The notes: a model not told the origin generated them from the sequence alone. A stretch of 64,000 nt of DNA from Fulvimarina sp039652615 (GCF_039652615.1 NZ_JBDJAC010000003.1:277277-341276); one strand, 5' to 3'. Positions 9,093 through 18,369 are shown, counted from the first letter of the stretch. Numbers and translations are program-made.

Positions 9093-10055
9093 TTAAAACG
9101 GCGAGTTCGGATAGTAGTATTGGTCGGCGTTCTCGGGCGTGATCAGGACCGATCCGATGATGAAGCGGCCTTCCATCGGTGCGTTCGAGACGAACCGGTC
9201 GGCCGTGAGGCGAATGGCTGTGGCGATCATCGCCGGCGGATAGGTAACGTCGGCCGGGATCATCGTATCGCCGTTCTTCACGCGCTCGACAATCTGCTTC
9301 ATACCGGCCCCGCCGAGCACCCACATCTCGCCTTCGCGCCCAGCCTGCTTGATCGCTTCGATCGCGCCGAGCGCCATGTCGTCGTCAGAGGCCCAGACCG
9401 CGTCGATCTCGGAGTTCTTCGACAGGAAGTCCTGCATCACCTCGAAGGCCTTGTCGCGGTTCCAGTCGCCGTGCTCCATACCCACGACCTCGATGCCGGA
9501 GCCCTCGATGGCACCCTCGAAGGCCTCGACACGCTCGTTGTCGATGGTCGTCGGGATACCGCGCAGGACGACGATCTTGCCGCCGTCCGGCAATTTTTCC
9601 TTGAAATAGTCGCCGGCAACCCGACCGAAGGCCGTGTTGTCGCCCGCGACATAAAGGTCTTCGATCCCCTCCTGGGCAAGCCCCCGATCGACCACGGTCA
9701 CGAACTTGCCGGCATCGGCGACGCGCTTGACCGGGCCGGTCAGCGGATCGGATTCGAAGGGCAGGATCACGAGCGCGTCAATATCGCGGGTGGCCATCAT
9801 GTCTTCCAAATCGGAGACCTGCTTGCCGGGATCGCCGGCCGTCGAAAGCACGAATTCGAGGTTCGGATAGGTCTCGGACAGGCTGTCGATCGCTTCCTGA
9901 GCGTGGAAGTTCACCCCGCCGGTCCAGCCGTGGGTCGCGGCTGGTATCGAAACGCCGATCACCGTCTTCTCGCCGTCCTGGGCATTGGCGATGCCGGGCA
10001 AAGCGATTGCGGCGGCGAGAGCCGCTCCGGCTGCAATCTGAAGCAGTCTTTTCAT
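9093..10055 (-). CDS. Sugar ABC transporter substrate-binding protein
   Basis: A 320-residue periplasmic binding protein of the Peripla_BP_4 (ribose/inositol-type) family. It starts at MKRLLQIAAGAALAAA, preceded by GGGAGGA, with a signal peptide cleaved near ANA-Q (residue 23). The mature sequence (KTVIGVSIPAATHGWTGGVNFHAQEA) is the first strand and helix typical of pentose/inositol binding proteins; DRGLAQ and WASDDDMALGAIEAI are the matching hinge and second-domain elements. It is the last gene of a run LacI - isomerase - dehydrogenase - ATPase - permease - binding protein. The ligand is not identifiable; a pentose, polyol or cyclitol is plausible. Confidence 0.9.
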   Translation of the reverse strand: MKRLLQIAAGAALAAAIALPGIANAQDGEKTVIGVSIPAATHGWTGGVNFHAQEAIDSLSETYPNLEFVLSTAGDPGKQVSDLEDMMATRDIDALVILPFESDPLTGPVKRVADAGKFVTVVDRGLAQEGIEDLYVAGDNTAFGRVAGDYFKEKLPDGGKIVVLRGIPTTIDNERVEAFEGAIEGSGIEVVGMEHGDWNRDKAFEVMQDFLSKNSEIDAVWASDDDMALGAIEAIKQAGREGEMWVLGGAGMKQIVERVKNGDTMIPADVTYPPAMIATAIRLTADRFVSNAPMEGRFIIGSVLITPENADQYYYPNSPF

Positions 10056-10081
10056 GTGATTTCCTCCCGTTATGCCGCCGG

Positions 10082-11092
10082 TCAGGCGGCGCCTTTCCGG
10101 CCGCGTTGCAGAACGACGGCCAGGATGATGATGACGCCCTGGATCGCCCCGTTGAGATAGGGGCTGACCAGATCCGTAAGGTTGAGGATGTTGTCGATGA
10201 GGCTGAGAATGAGGACGCCTACGACGGTGCCCCAGACCCGGCCGAACCCGCCTTTCAGCACCGTTCCACCGATAATGACGGCGGCGATCGCCTCGAGCTC
10301 CCATAACAATCCGGTGGTGGACGAGGCCGAGCCGAGGCGCGGCACATACATGATCGTTGCAACGCCCACGAGCATGCCCTGAAGCATGTAGGTGATCAGC
10401 CGTACCCGCTCGACGGGAATTGCCGAATAGCGGGCCACCTGATCGTTCGAGCCGATCGCGGCGCAATGCCGGCCGTAGGCCGTCTTTCGCATGGCGATTT
10501 CGCCGAGGATCGCGACGATGGCAAAGACGATAATGGGCCAGGCGATACCGAGGACGCCGCCGTAATATACCGGGCGGTAGACCTCGCGGAGCGAAAAATC
10601 GAGCGACAGGGTTCCGCCGTCGGCGAGCCAGATGACCAGCGAACGGAAGATGCCGAGCGTTCCGAGCGTGACAATGAATGCCTCGATCCGTCCCGCCGTG
10701 ATCAGGATGCCGTTCAGAAATCCGGCCGCAAGCCCCAGCGTGAGGCAGGCCATCATGCCAAGAATGATCGTGCCCCAATTGATGCCGACCGACGGCACCA
10801 GCGCATTGAGAACGATGATCGTGAGGCCCGCGAGAAAGGCCGACATCGACCCGACTGAGAGATCGAGGCCGCCGATGGTGATGACGAAGGTCGCACCGAC
10901 CGCGATGATGCCGATGAAGGAGGATCGCGCCAGAACGTTGGTGACGTTGCCGGCGGACAGGAAATTGTCGTTCAGCGACATGCCGAACAGGACGAGGGCG
11001 ACAAGCGCGATGACCGGCCCCCAGACGTGGAGATCGAAGCGCGGCCCGCTGTTTTCGGCGGTTGAGGCTGGTTTGGTTTCGCTCGCGGACAT
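10082..11092 (-). CDS. Sugar ABC transporter permease (RbsC-like)
   Basis: A 336-residue CUT2-family inner-membrane permease with about eight to ten hydrophobic spans. Recognisable features are the N-terminal cytoplasmic tail of about 25 residues, ITIGGLDLSVGSMSAFLAGL near residue 75 (typical of RbsC-like permeases), and AIGSNDQVARYSAIPVERV near 205-225, the EAA-like loop contacting the ATPase. The start directly follows the ATPase stop with no gap. It forms the channel for the binding protein encoded next to it. Confidence 0.92.
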   Translation of the reverse strand: MSASETKPASTAENSGPRFDLHVWGPVIALVALVLFGMSLNDNFLSAGNVTNVLARSSFIGIIAVGATFVITIGGLDLSVGSMSAFLAGLTIIVLNALVPSVGINWGTIILGMMACLTLGLAAGFLNGILITAGRIEAFIVTLGTLGIFRSLVIWLADGGTLSLDFSLREVYRPVYYGGVLGIAWPIIVFAIVAILGEIAMRKTAYGRHCAAIGSNDQVARYSAIPVERVRLITYMLQGMLVGVATIMYVPRLGSASSTTGLLWELEAIAAVIIGGTVLKGGFGRVWGTVVGVLILSLIDNILNLTDLVSPYLNGAIQGVIIILAVVLQRGRKGAA

Positions 11093-12610
11093 TCAGGCCA
11101 CCTCCTCGAACATCTCGCTATCGAGCCCCATGGCGCGGCGGACGATGGCTTCTTCGGTCATCTGATCCCCGGCCAGCTCGCCCGTGATACGGCCCGAGCG
11201 CATGACGAGCACCCGGTGGCAAAGCCCGATCACCTCCGACATCTCCGACGATATGACGATGACGGCGCGCCCTTCGGCTGCGAGCGAATGAATGAAACTG
11301 TAGATCTGCTGCTTGGTGCCGATGTCGATGCCGCGCGTCGGCTCGTCGAGGATGACGATTTCCGGCTCGACCAGCATGGTCTTGGCGAGAAGCAGCTTCT
11401 GCTGATTGCCGCCGGAGAGGTTGCCGACCGGACCATCGAGCGATGCTGCGCGAATGTCGAAGCGCTTCACCGCCTCATCAAGCGCCTTCTGTTCAGCTTT
11501 CCGGTCGACGAAAAGGCCGGAAAAACGATCGAGCCCGAGCAGCGTCAGATTCTCGCGCATCCCGTATTTGAGGAGAAGGCCCCGCCCCTTGCGGTCTTCG
11601 GTGAGATAGGACAGGCCATGTGAGACCGCATCGCGGCAATGGCGTATGCGGACCACTTCGCCGTTCCGCCTTATGGTGCCCGAGCCCTCGCGCAGTCCCA
11701 TGATGCCTTCCATCAGCTCGGTGCGCCCCGCGCCGACGAGCCCCGCGAAGCCGAGCACCTCACCTTTCGCGAGGTCGAAGGAGATGTGCCGCGCATGGCC
11801 CGGGACCGAAAAATCCTCGACCGTGAGGGCCGGCGTTGCCTGTGGCGGCTGCGTCTTTGCCGGAAAGAGATCGCTCAGTTCGCGGCCGACCATGTCGCGC
11901 GCCATACGATCGGCGTTCGTCTCCGACACCGTCACGCTGGAGATCATCGCGCCATCGCGCAACACCGTGACTTCGTCGGCGACGCGGACGATCTCGTCGA
12001 GCTTGTGGGAGGTGTAAAGGATCGCGACGCCCTCGGCCTTGAGCCTTGCGATCTGCTCGAACAGGACCTCTGCCTCGCGCGAAGTGAGCACGGCCGTCGG
12101 CTCATCCATGACGAGAACCCGGGCGTTTCGTGCAAGCGCCTTGGCAATCTCCACCATCTGCTTTTGCGACACCGAAAGGCTGGAGACCGGACGGCGGGTA
12201 TCGATCGGCGTCGAGAGCTGATCGAGAAGGCTCGACGCACGCTGGCGCATTGCCTTCCAGTCGAGAAAGAGCCCCGTCCTGAGCTCGCGTCCCAGAAAGA
12301 CATTCGCTTCCGCCGACAACTGTTCGGCAAGATTGAACTCCTGGTGGATCAGGACGACGCCCCGGTTTTCCGCTTCGTCGCTGGAAGCAAAGCTCACCGG
12401 CTTGCCGTCGAGAAGAATTTCGCCGCCCGAAACCGGCTGATAGCCGGTCAGGCATTTCATCAAGGTCGACTTGCCCGCCCCGTTCTCACCGACCAGGGCG
12501 TGAACCTCGCCAGGCCGAAGCGCGAAATCGACGCCGTGCAGCACCTCGACCGGGCCGAAGGACTTCCAGATCTGCCGGGCTTCGAGAATTGGGTATGGGC
12601 GTTCGCTCAT
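11093..12610 (-). CDS. Sugar ABC transporter ATP-binding protein (RbsA-like, duplicated ATPase)
   Basis: A 505-residue CUT2 ATPase with two fused nucleotide-binding domains. The first half has Walker A GENGAGKST (about residues 40-48), signature LSVSQKQM and Walker B VLVMDEPTA. The second half has the degenerate P-loop GLVGAGRTELMEGI, signature LSGGNQQKLLLAK and Walker B IVILDEPTRGIDIG, the usual asymmetry of RbsA/MglA proteins. It is adjacent to the permease and 7 bases downstream of the dehydrogenase gene. Confidence 0.94.
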   Translation of the reverse strand: MSERPYPILEARQIWKSFGPVEVLHGVDFALRPGEVHALVGENGAGKSTLMKCLTGYQPVSGGEILLDGKPVSFASSDEAENRGVVLIHQEFNLAEQLSAEANVFLGRELRTGLFLDWKAMRQRASSLLDQLSTPIDTRRPVSSLSVSQKQMVEIAKALARNARVLVMDEPTAVLTSREAEVLFEQIARLKAEGVAILYTSHKLDEIVRVADEVTVLRDGAMISSVTVSETNADRMARDMVGRELSDLFPAKTQPPQATPALTVEDFSVPGHARHISFDLAKGEVLGFAGLVGAGRTELMEGIMGLREGSGTIRRNGEVVRIRHCRDAVSHGLSYLTEDRKGRGLLLKYGMRENLTLLGLDRFSGLFVDRKAEQKALDEAVKRFDIRAASLDGPVGNLSGGNQQKLLLAKTMLVEPEIVILDEPTRGIDIGTKQQIYSFIHSLAAEGRAVIVISSEMSEVIGLCHRVLVMRSGRITGELAGDQMTEEAIVRRAMGLDSEMFEEVA

Positions 12611-12617
12611 GCCGTTC

Positions 12618-13799
12618 TCATAGCTTCGTCCATGCGCCGCCCGCTTTCGACGAAGCGACGCAGGCCTCGATAAAGGCCATGCCCTCGATACCGTCCTCTA
12701 TGGTGACGATACCTAAACTCTTGGACGGGGGTCTGCCTTCATCGAGCGCGTTGATGAGATCGGCGGCCTCCGCATAGATCGTGGCGAAACCTTCGAGATA
12801 GCCTTCCGGGTGCCCGGCCGGGACACGCGTGACGCGGTTCGCGGCGCCGACGCCGCCCGCCCCTGCCCGGGTCAGGAGCTGCTTGGGCGCGCCGATCGGC
12901 GTGAACCAGAGCTTGTTCGGGTCCTCCTGATGCCAGGAGAGGCCACCCTTGGTGCCGACGAGGACGAGGGAGAGGCCGTTTTCGTGGCCGACGGCAACCT
13001 GGCTTGCCCAGAGCGAACCTCTGGCGGCGACACCGTCCCGTTCCTTGAAGCGCAGCAGCATCTGGGCGTTGTCATCGAGCACGCGGCCCTCGCCGAAGCT
13101 CGTCAGTTCGCAGGCAAGGCTCTCGACCGTCAGGCCGGTGACGAAGCAGGCGAGGTTGAAAGCGTGGGTGCCGACATCCCCGATCGTGCCGCCCGCGCCC
13201 GCCTTTTCCGGATCGACGCGCCATGCAGCCTGCTTGGATCCCGTGTCCTCCACCTTGGTGGCGAGAAAATCCTGGATGTATTCGGCCTTGACGATGCGGA
13301 TCGGGCCGAGCGCGCCGGCCTCGATCATCGCCTGTGCCTGCCGGATCATCGGATAGCCGGTATAATTGTGCGTGAGAGCAAAGGCCTTGCCGGAGCGCCT
13401 GACGATCTCGCCAAGCTTATCCGCCTCTGCCCTGGTCGTCGTCACCGGCTTGTCGCAGATGACGTGATAGCCGGCCTCGAGGAAGGTCTTGGCCACCGGA
13501 AAATGCATATGATTGGGCGTGACGATCGCCACCGCCTCAATGCCATCCTCCCGCTCCTTCTCGGCTTTCGCCATCTCCTCGTAGGACCCATAGCTGCGCG
13601 ATGGATCGAGCCCGATCTCGAGAGCCGAGGCTTTCGCCTTTTCAGGCGTCGATGACAGCGCCCCGGCGACGAGCTCGAACCGGTCGTCGATCCGGGCGGC
13701 CATGCGGTGAACGGCGCCGATGAAAGCGCCCTGCCCGCCACCGACCATGCCGAGGCGGATGCGGCGTCCGCGCTTGTCGTCGCGTCCTTCGATGGTCAT
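12618..13799 (-). CDS. Gfo/Idh/MocA-family sugar dehydrogenase
   Basis: A 393-residue NAD(P)-dependent oxidoreductase likely acting on the sugar or cyclitol brought in by the neighbouring transporter. The Rossmann motif is GMVGGGQGAFIG near residue 17, and the family catalytic motif appears as CDKPVTTT (the EKP motif with Asp in place of Glu) at about residues 115-122. A second signature GGTIGDVGTHAFNLACFVTG near residue 215 contains the Asp and His of the active site. The start at 13799 precedes IEGRDDKRGRRIRLGMVGG; the open frame extends further upstream but would run into the isomerase gene. It lies between the TIM-barrel isomerase gene and the ATPase gene, a common arrangement for 3-keto-sugar or inositol pathways. 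Confidence 0.88.
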   Translation of the reverse strand: MTIEGRDDKRGRRIRLGMVGGGQGAFIGAVHRMAARIDDRFELVAGALSSTPEKAKASALEIGLDPSRSYGSYEEMAKAEKEREDGIEAVAIVTPNHMHFPVAKTFLEAGYHVICDKPVTTTRAEADKLGEIVRRSGKAFALTHNYTGYPMIRQAQAMIEAGALGPIRIVKAEYIQDFLATKVEDTGSKQAAWRVDPEKAGAGGTIGDVGTHAFNLACFVTGLTVESLACELTSFGEGRVLDDNAQMLLRFKERDGVAARGSLWASQVAVGHENGLSLVLVGTKGGLSWHQEDPNKLWFTPIGAPKQLLTRAGAGGVGAANRVTRVPAGHPEGYLEGFATIYAEAADLINALDEGRPPSKSLGIVTIEDGIEGMAFIEACVASSKAGGAWTKL

Positions 13800-13810
13800 G
13801 GCGCCACTCC

Positions 13811-14869
13811 TTATGAATCGATACCGAGCATGCGGCGGTTGGCGGCGTCGTCGGTGCCGCCCGACGCGAAGTCGTCGAAAGCCTTGTCGGTGGTTTGAAT
13901 GATGTGGTGGGCGATGAAGGGCGCGCCCTCGGCAGCGCCCTGTTCCGGGCTCTTCAGGCAACACTCCCATTCGAGAACCGCCCAGGAATCATAGCCATAT
14001 TCGGCCATCTTCGAGAAAATCGCCGAAAAATCGACCTGCCCGTCACCGAGCGAGCGGAAGCGCGCCGCGCGCTTCGTCCATGGCTGATAGCCGGAATAGA
14101 CGCCTTGGCGCGCAGTCGGATTGAACTCGGCATCCTTCACGTGAAACGCGCAGATCCGCTCGTGATAGACGTCGATGAAGCCGACATAATCGAGCTGCTG
14201 CAAGACGAAGTGGGACGGATCATAATTGATCTGAAGGCGCGGGTGGTTGTCCGCCGCTTCAAGGAACATCTCGAAGGTCGCGCCGTCGAAGACATCCTCG
14301 CCGGGATGGATCTCGTAGCCGACATCGCAGTCCGCTTCATCGAAGGCGTTGAGAATAGGCACCCAGCGCCTCGCAAGCTCTTCGAACGCCGTGTCGATCA
14401 GACCGGCAGGGCGCTGCGGCCAGGGATAGAGAAACGGCCAGGCCAGCGCGCCCGGAAACGTCACATGGCTCTTGAAGCCGAAATGCGCCGACGCCTTCGC
14501 GGCCATCTTCAACTGGTCGACCGCCCATGCCTGTCGCGCCTTGGGATTGCCGCGCACCTCCGGTGCCGCGAACCCGTCGAACGCTTCATCGAAGGCCGGG
14601 TGGACGGCAACGAGCTGCCCTTGCAGATGGGTCGAGAGATCGGTGATCTCGACGCCGGCTTCCCTAGCGATACCGGCAATCTCGTCGCAGTAGGTTTTCG
14701 ATTCGGCCGCTTTGGCAAGATCGATCATGCGCGCGTCCCAGGTGGGAAGCTGGACGCCCTTGTAGCCATGACCTGCGGCCCAGCGGCAGATCGCGCCGAG
14801 ATCGTTGAACGGCGCATCGTCTCCGGCGAACTGGGCGAGAAAGATTCCCGGCCCCTTCATCGTCTGCAT
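13811..14869 (-). CDS. Sugar phosphate isomerase/epimerase, xylose-isomerase-like TIM barrel
   Basis: A 352-residue AP-endonuclease-2-type TIM-barrel protein of the IolE/IolI-like superfamily. Metal-binding elements can be seen: GYEIHPGEDVFDG near residue 190, INYDPSHFVLQQLD near 225, and FHVKDAEF near 255, with a final Glu in AVLEWECCL near 310. Three ATG codons are in tandem at the 5' end; the third (14869) was chosen because GGGAGG then lies at normal distance, while the first would abut it. It is the first structural gene after the LacI regulator and probably works with the adjacent dehydrogenase on keto-sugars. Substrate is unknown. Confidence 0.85.
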   Translation of the reverse strand: MQTMKGPGIFLAQFAGDDAPFNDLGAICRWAAGHGYKGVQLPTWDARMIDLAKAAESKTYCDEIAGIAREAGVEITDLSTHLQGQLVAVHPAFDEAFDGFAAPEVRGNPKARQAWAVDQLKMAAKASAHFGFKSHVTFPGALAWPFLYPWPQRPAGLIDTAFEELARRWVPILNAFDEADCDVGYEIHPGEDVFDGATFEMFLEAADNHPRLQINYDPSHFVLQQLDYVGFIDVYHERICAFHVKDAEFNPTARQGVYSGYQPWTKRAARFRSLGDGQVDFSAIFSKMAEYGYDSWAVLEWECCLKSPEQGAAEGAPFIAHHIIQTTDKAFDDFASGGTDDAANRRMLGIDS

Positions 14870-14969
14870 CATCATCCTCCCAAACGCCGCCTCCTTGCAA
14901 AGGACGCAGCTTGAAACGTCGCACCATCACGGCGCGACGTCACCGAACGGAAGACTTGCATATAATTTT

Positions 14970-14988
14970 CGCACTTTGAAGTGCGCAC
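14970..14988. promoter_or_regulatory. Palindromic site, probable LacI-family operator for the sugar operon
   Basis: CGCACTT and AAGTGCG (14970-14976 and 14979-14985) form an inverted repeat with a 2-base centre, overlapping a perfect 8-base palindrome GTGCGCAC (14981-14988). The site lies between the LacI gene and the first structural gene, about 100 bases upstream of the latter. The word GTGCGCA recurs at 16070-16076 upstream of the regulator gene. Assignment to this regulator is inference. Confidence 0.5.
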
Positions 14989-15009
14989 GTCAAAACTCTC
15001 ACGCAAATG

Positions 15010-16047
15010 TCAGAATGGCAGATTTTCACGGATAAAGATGTCGATCCGGATGCGCTCCTGCTCCTCTATGATGCTTGTCCGGTTGGCCGCAGCCAGCAAG
15101 ATGCGGGCGGCAGAGCGGACTTGATGGCCCGGGTTCTGAGCGAGCACGGCGTCGAACACCCCCTCCCGAAGAGCTTCGATGGAATGGTCGGTCAATTCGT
15201 GACCGACGGTGATCGGGCGCTGGTCCTTCGAGATGCCCGAAAGTGCCTTTGCAACCCCCATATTGCCGGCTCCGGCGTTATAAAGGGCAATGAGATCCTG
15301 CTTCGTATCGACGAGCGCCCGTGTCGCCTCTTCCGTGCGTCCCCGATCGTCACGGGTCTCGGTCACTGGGCATATCGAGAGATTGGGAAACTGCCGCTCC
15401 AGCACTTGCGAAAAGCCGAAACAGCGATCGACGTGATCGCGCAGCGAGAGCGAGCCGACGAGGACGCCGACACTCCCCCTTCGTCCGCCCGCGAAACGCC
15501 CGATCAAGGCACCGGCGCTACGCCCGGCCGAGGCGTTGTCGATCCCGACGAACCGGATCCGGCGTGAGGCCGGGATATCTGAGATCAACGTCACGACACG
15601 GACCCCATCGAGAACAAGCCGATCCACTGCGCGGCGCACGTCCGGATGGTCGAGCGCGACGATCGCCGCACCGTCGACCGCACGGTCGATGCCATCGATT
15701 GCCGCGGCGAGTTCTTCGGGCTCGAAAACGTCGGCCTGGAGCGTTTCCACCACCGTCCGGCTCGTCAAAAGCCATTCGCGCATACCCTCAATCTGCCTGG
15801 CGAGATCGGCCATGAAGGCGTTGGTACCCGTCGGCAGCATGAAAACGAAGCGATATCGCCTGCGACGCGCGAGCCCCGCCGCCAGTGGATCCGGCCGGTA
15901 GCCGAGTTCGGCCATGGCAGCCTTCACCCGCTCGACCGTCTTCGCCCTGACGTTGGGTCGCCCGTTAATCACGCGATCCACCGTGGCAAGCGAAACTTCG
16001 GCCTTTCTGGCGACGTCGGTTAAGGTCGGGATGACGCTCATGATCAT
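15010..16047 (-). CDS. LacI-family transcriptional regulator
   Basis: A 345-residue repressor or activator of the adjacent sugar operon. The N-terminal helix-turn-helix is clear: TLTDVARKAEVSLATVDRVINGR at about residues 8-30, with hinge helix PDPLAAGLARRR near residue 53. The rest is a periplasmic-binding-protein-like effector domain (FVGIDNASAGRSAGALIGRF near 165-185). The gene is on the same strand as the operon, 140 bases upstream of the isomerase gene. ATG 16041 (MSVIPTL) is an equally plausible start; neither has a strong ribosome site. Confidence 0.92.
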   Translation of the reverse strand: MIMSVIPTLTDVARKAEVSLATVDRVINGRPNVRAKTVERVKAAMAELGYRPDPLAAGLARRRRYRFVFMLPTGTNAFMADLARQIEGMREWLLTSRTVVETLQADVFEPEELAAAIDGIDRAVDGAAIVALDHPDVRRAVDRLVLDGVRVVTLISDIPASRRIRFVGIDNASAGRSAGALIGRFAGGRRGSVGVLVGSLSLRDHVDRCFGFSQVLERQFPNLSICPVTETRDDRGRTEEATRALVDTKQDLIALYNAGAGNMGVAKALSGISKDQRPITVGHELTDHSIEALREGVFDAVLAQNPGHQVRSAARILLAAANRTSIIEEQERIRIDIFIRENLPF

Positions 16048-16050
16048 CTA

Positions 16051-16065
16051 GAAAGCACGGCTTTC
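16051..16065. promoter_or_regulatory. Hairpin or operator immediately upstream of the LacI gene
   Basis: A perfect inverted repeat GAAAGC-ACG-GCTTTC ends three bases before the LacI start codon. In the mRNA it would form a short stem close to the start codon, or on DNA it may be an autoregulatory operator. Confidence 0.4.
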
Positions 16066-16466
16066 TGATGTGCGCAACTCAATGATGTCTCGGCTGGAGG
16101 AGAGATTGGGGACGAGCGAAGCGGAAGGCCATCACATCGCGTTCGCAGCGAATGGCACCGGACGGATGGCCGATCGCCTGTGCGTATCGAGATTTCGGAT
16201 CAGATCGGTCTGGAGGCCAATAGCCTGTCCTTCGATTGAAACTTTGTGGCCAACCCGCAGGCGCCTGCGAACACCATTTCCACCGTTCCCACGGCAGCTG
16301 AGATTTCAATCCAGACGCAAGTCGAGGCGGGCTGGATCGATGCTTGCCGCCCAGATGTAAATTCGCATGAGGGGCGATTTTTGCAGCGCTGAGGGCGGCG
16401 GCACCCGGACGGCGTTCCAAAGAACTGCTCGCCATCCGGGATTTTGGGCTCGGTACCGATCGATTT
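16066..16466. other. Intergenic region, no gene seen
   Basis: About 400 bases between the LacI regulator (start side) and the aldo/keto reductase (stop side). Open frames here have no recognisable content. It must contain the LacI promoter. Confidence 0.4.
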
Positions 16467-17330
16467 TCAGGCACCGATCCGATCGAGTTCGGCGATCGCG
16501 GTCTCGGGGAGTTCGAGTTCGGCGGCTGCGAGGTTCTCGGTCAGATGATCGATCGATGATGTTCCGGGGATCAACAGGATGTTGGGAGAACGCTGAAGGA
16601 GCCAGGCCAGCGCGACCTGAAGCTCGCTCGCTCCCACCTCGCGGGCGACTGCCGACAACCGTTCCGACTGCAAGGGGTTGAACCCTCCGAGCGGAAAGAA
16701 CGGCACATAGGCGATGCCGGCGCTGGCGAGGTCATCAATAATCGCATCGTCATCACGGTGGGCGAGATTGTACATGTTCTGCACACAGACGATCTCTTCG
16801 ATCCGGCGACCTTCTTCGATCTGCGCGGCGGTCACATTGCTCAGCCCGATATGGCGAATGAGCCCTTCTCTCTTCAAATCGGCGACTGTTTCCAACGGTT
16901 CGGCAATCGATCCGGCTTCCGGGCCGTGGGGTCCGCCAAGACGAAGATTGACCACCTCGATCGCATCAAGTCCGAGATTGGCGAGGTTGTCCTCGACCGC
17001 CTTCCTCAGCGCATCCCGAGAGATAGCCTTGTTCCACGAGCCGTCTTCGCCTCGCAAAAAGCCGATCTTGGTGACGAGGGTCAGATCGTTCGGATAGGGG
17101 AACAACGCCTCCCTGATCAGCTGGTTGGTGATGTGGGGACCATAGAAATCGCTGGTATCGATATGGTCGACGCCGGCCTCGAGCGCCCGCCTCAGAACGG
17201 CGAGAGCTTGGTCTCGATCTTTTGGCGGTCCGAAGACGCCTTTTCCCGCAAGTTGCATCGCGCCGCAACCCATCCGCGTCACGCGGCGGTCGCCGAGAAG
17301 AAAGGTTCCGGCTTTTTCGATCTTGGTCAT
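16467..17330 (-). CDS. Aldo/keto reductase
   Basis: A 287-residue NADPH-dependent aldehyde/ketone reductase with the (beta/alpha)8 fold. The catalytic Asp and Tyr are in HIDTSDFYGPHITN at about residues 55-70, the Lys in LVTKIGFLRGEDGSW near 85, and the cofactor-binding end includes LLIPGTSSIDHLTENLAAAELELPE near 250-275. The usual His after the third strand appears replaced: the segment reads EVVNLRLGGPHG where many family members have DLVYLHRVD-like sequence, as in other AKR13-like members. Divergent from a LysR-type regulator 94 bases away, which probably controls it. Confidence 0.88.
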   Translation of the reverse strand: MTKIEKAGTFLLGDRRVTRMGCGAMQLAGKGVFGPPKDRDQALAVLRRALEAGVDHIDTSDFYGPHITNQLIREALFPYPNDLTLVTKIGFLRGEDGSWNKAISRDALRKAVEDNLANLGLDAIEVVNLRLGGPHGPEAGSIAEPLETVADLKREGLIRHIGLSNVTAAQIEEGRRIEEIVCVQNMYNLAHRDDDAIIDDLASAGIAYVPFFPLGGFNPLQSERLSAVAREVGASELQVALAWLLQRSPNILLIPGTSSIDHLTENLAAAELELPETAIAELDRIGA

Positions 17331-17424
17331 TGTCGTCTCCTTTGCTGTTCGGCCTCTATCTATGGACGTTGATAGCGTGCGATAATCGGCACACAGCCGC
17401 ACAGCTTGTTCGGAGAATCGAACA

Positions 17425-18327
17425 ATGGTCGATCTCGACGATCTTCCCGAATTCATCGCCGTCGTTCGCTCTGGCGGATTTCGCGAAGCAGCGCGATCAA
17501 ACGGGAAAAGTCCGTCCAGCCTCAGCGAAGCGGTCCGCAGGCTCGAAGCGCGCGTCGGTGTCCGTCTTCTGAACCGGACGACGCGCAGCGTCACGCCGAC
17601 CGAAGCCGGGTGGCGCTTGATGGAGCGGCTCGACCCGGCGCTTGGCGAAGTCGAGGCCGCGCTGGACGTGGTCAACCGTTACCGCGACCGCCCGTTCGGC
17701 ACGCTTCGTCTCAACGTGCCGGCCGTGGCGGCCCGCCTGGTTCTGCCACGGTTCATCCCGGCGTTTCTCGAAGCCTATCCCGATATTCGCGTCGAGATCA
17801 TCGCCGAGGACAGTTTCGTGGATGTTCTCGCAGCCGGTTGCGACGCCGGCATCCGCTACGACGAACGGCTCGAACAGGACATGATCGCCGTCCCCATCGG
17901 GCCGCGCACACAACGCTTCGCAACGGCCGCCGCGCCCGGTTATCTCGATCGCAAGGGGCGCCCGACCCATCCGAGGGATCTGCTGGGTCACACCTGCCTG
18001 ATCGGCCGCTTTTCGAGCGGCGCCGAAACGAGCCCATGGGAATTTGAACGGGCCGGCGAGATCGTCAGGATCGAGCCGCCTGCCCGCCTCACCGTCAGCG
18101 TTGGAACCGCAACCGATCTTGCGATTGCGACCGCGATAGAAGGCGGCGGTGTGATCCAACTCTTCGAGGACTGGCTCACCCCACACATCGAGACCGGTCG
18201 TCTGGAGCCGATTCTGCCCGATTGGTGGCAGTTGTTCACCGGGCCATTTCTCTACTATTCCGGGCGCCGCCAGCTGCCCGGTCCACTTCGCGCCTTCGTC
18301 GATTTCACGCGAGACAAACGCTGGTAG
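17425..18327 (+). CDS. LysR-family transcriptional regulator
   Basis: A 300-residue LysR regulator. The helix-turn-helix spans about residues 1-60 (FIAVVRSGGFREAARSNGKSPSSLSEAVRRLEARVGVRLLNRTTRSVTPTEAG), followed by the effector domain starting at GTLRLNVPAVAARLVLPRF near residue 92. It is divergent from the aldo/keto reductase, the classical arrangement for a LysR protein and its target, and the 94-base intergenic space should hold its binding sites. The family resembles regulators of oxidoreductase genes; the inducer is unknown. Confidence 0.92.
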   Translation: MVDLDDLPEFIAVVRSGGFREAARSNGKSPSSLSEAVRRLEARVGVRLLNRTTRSVTPTEAGWRLMERLDPALGEVEAALDVVNRYRDRPFGTLRLNVPAVAARLVLPRFIPAFLEAYPDIRVEIIAEDSFVDVLAAGCDAGIRYDERLEQDMIAVPIGPRTQRFATAAAPGYLDRKGRPTHPRDLLGHTCLIGRFSSGAETSPWEFERAGEIVRIEPPARLTVSVGTATDLAIATAIEGGGVIQLFEDWLTPHIETGRLEPILPDWWQLFTGPFLYYSGRRQLPGPLRAFVDFTRDKRW

Positions 18328-18369
18328 GCAGTGCACACCTTTCTCAGCAAGGCCTTCGCCTTAAGATCG

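Noticed and set aside
7513..9096. A 527-codon plus-strand open frame
   Set aside because: Antisense to xylose isomerase; no family motifs and no ribosome site.
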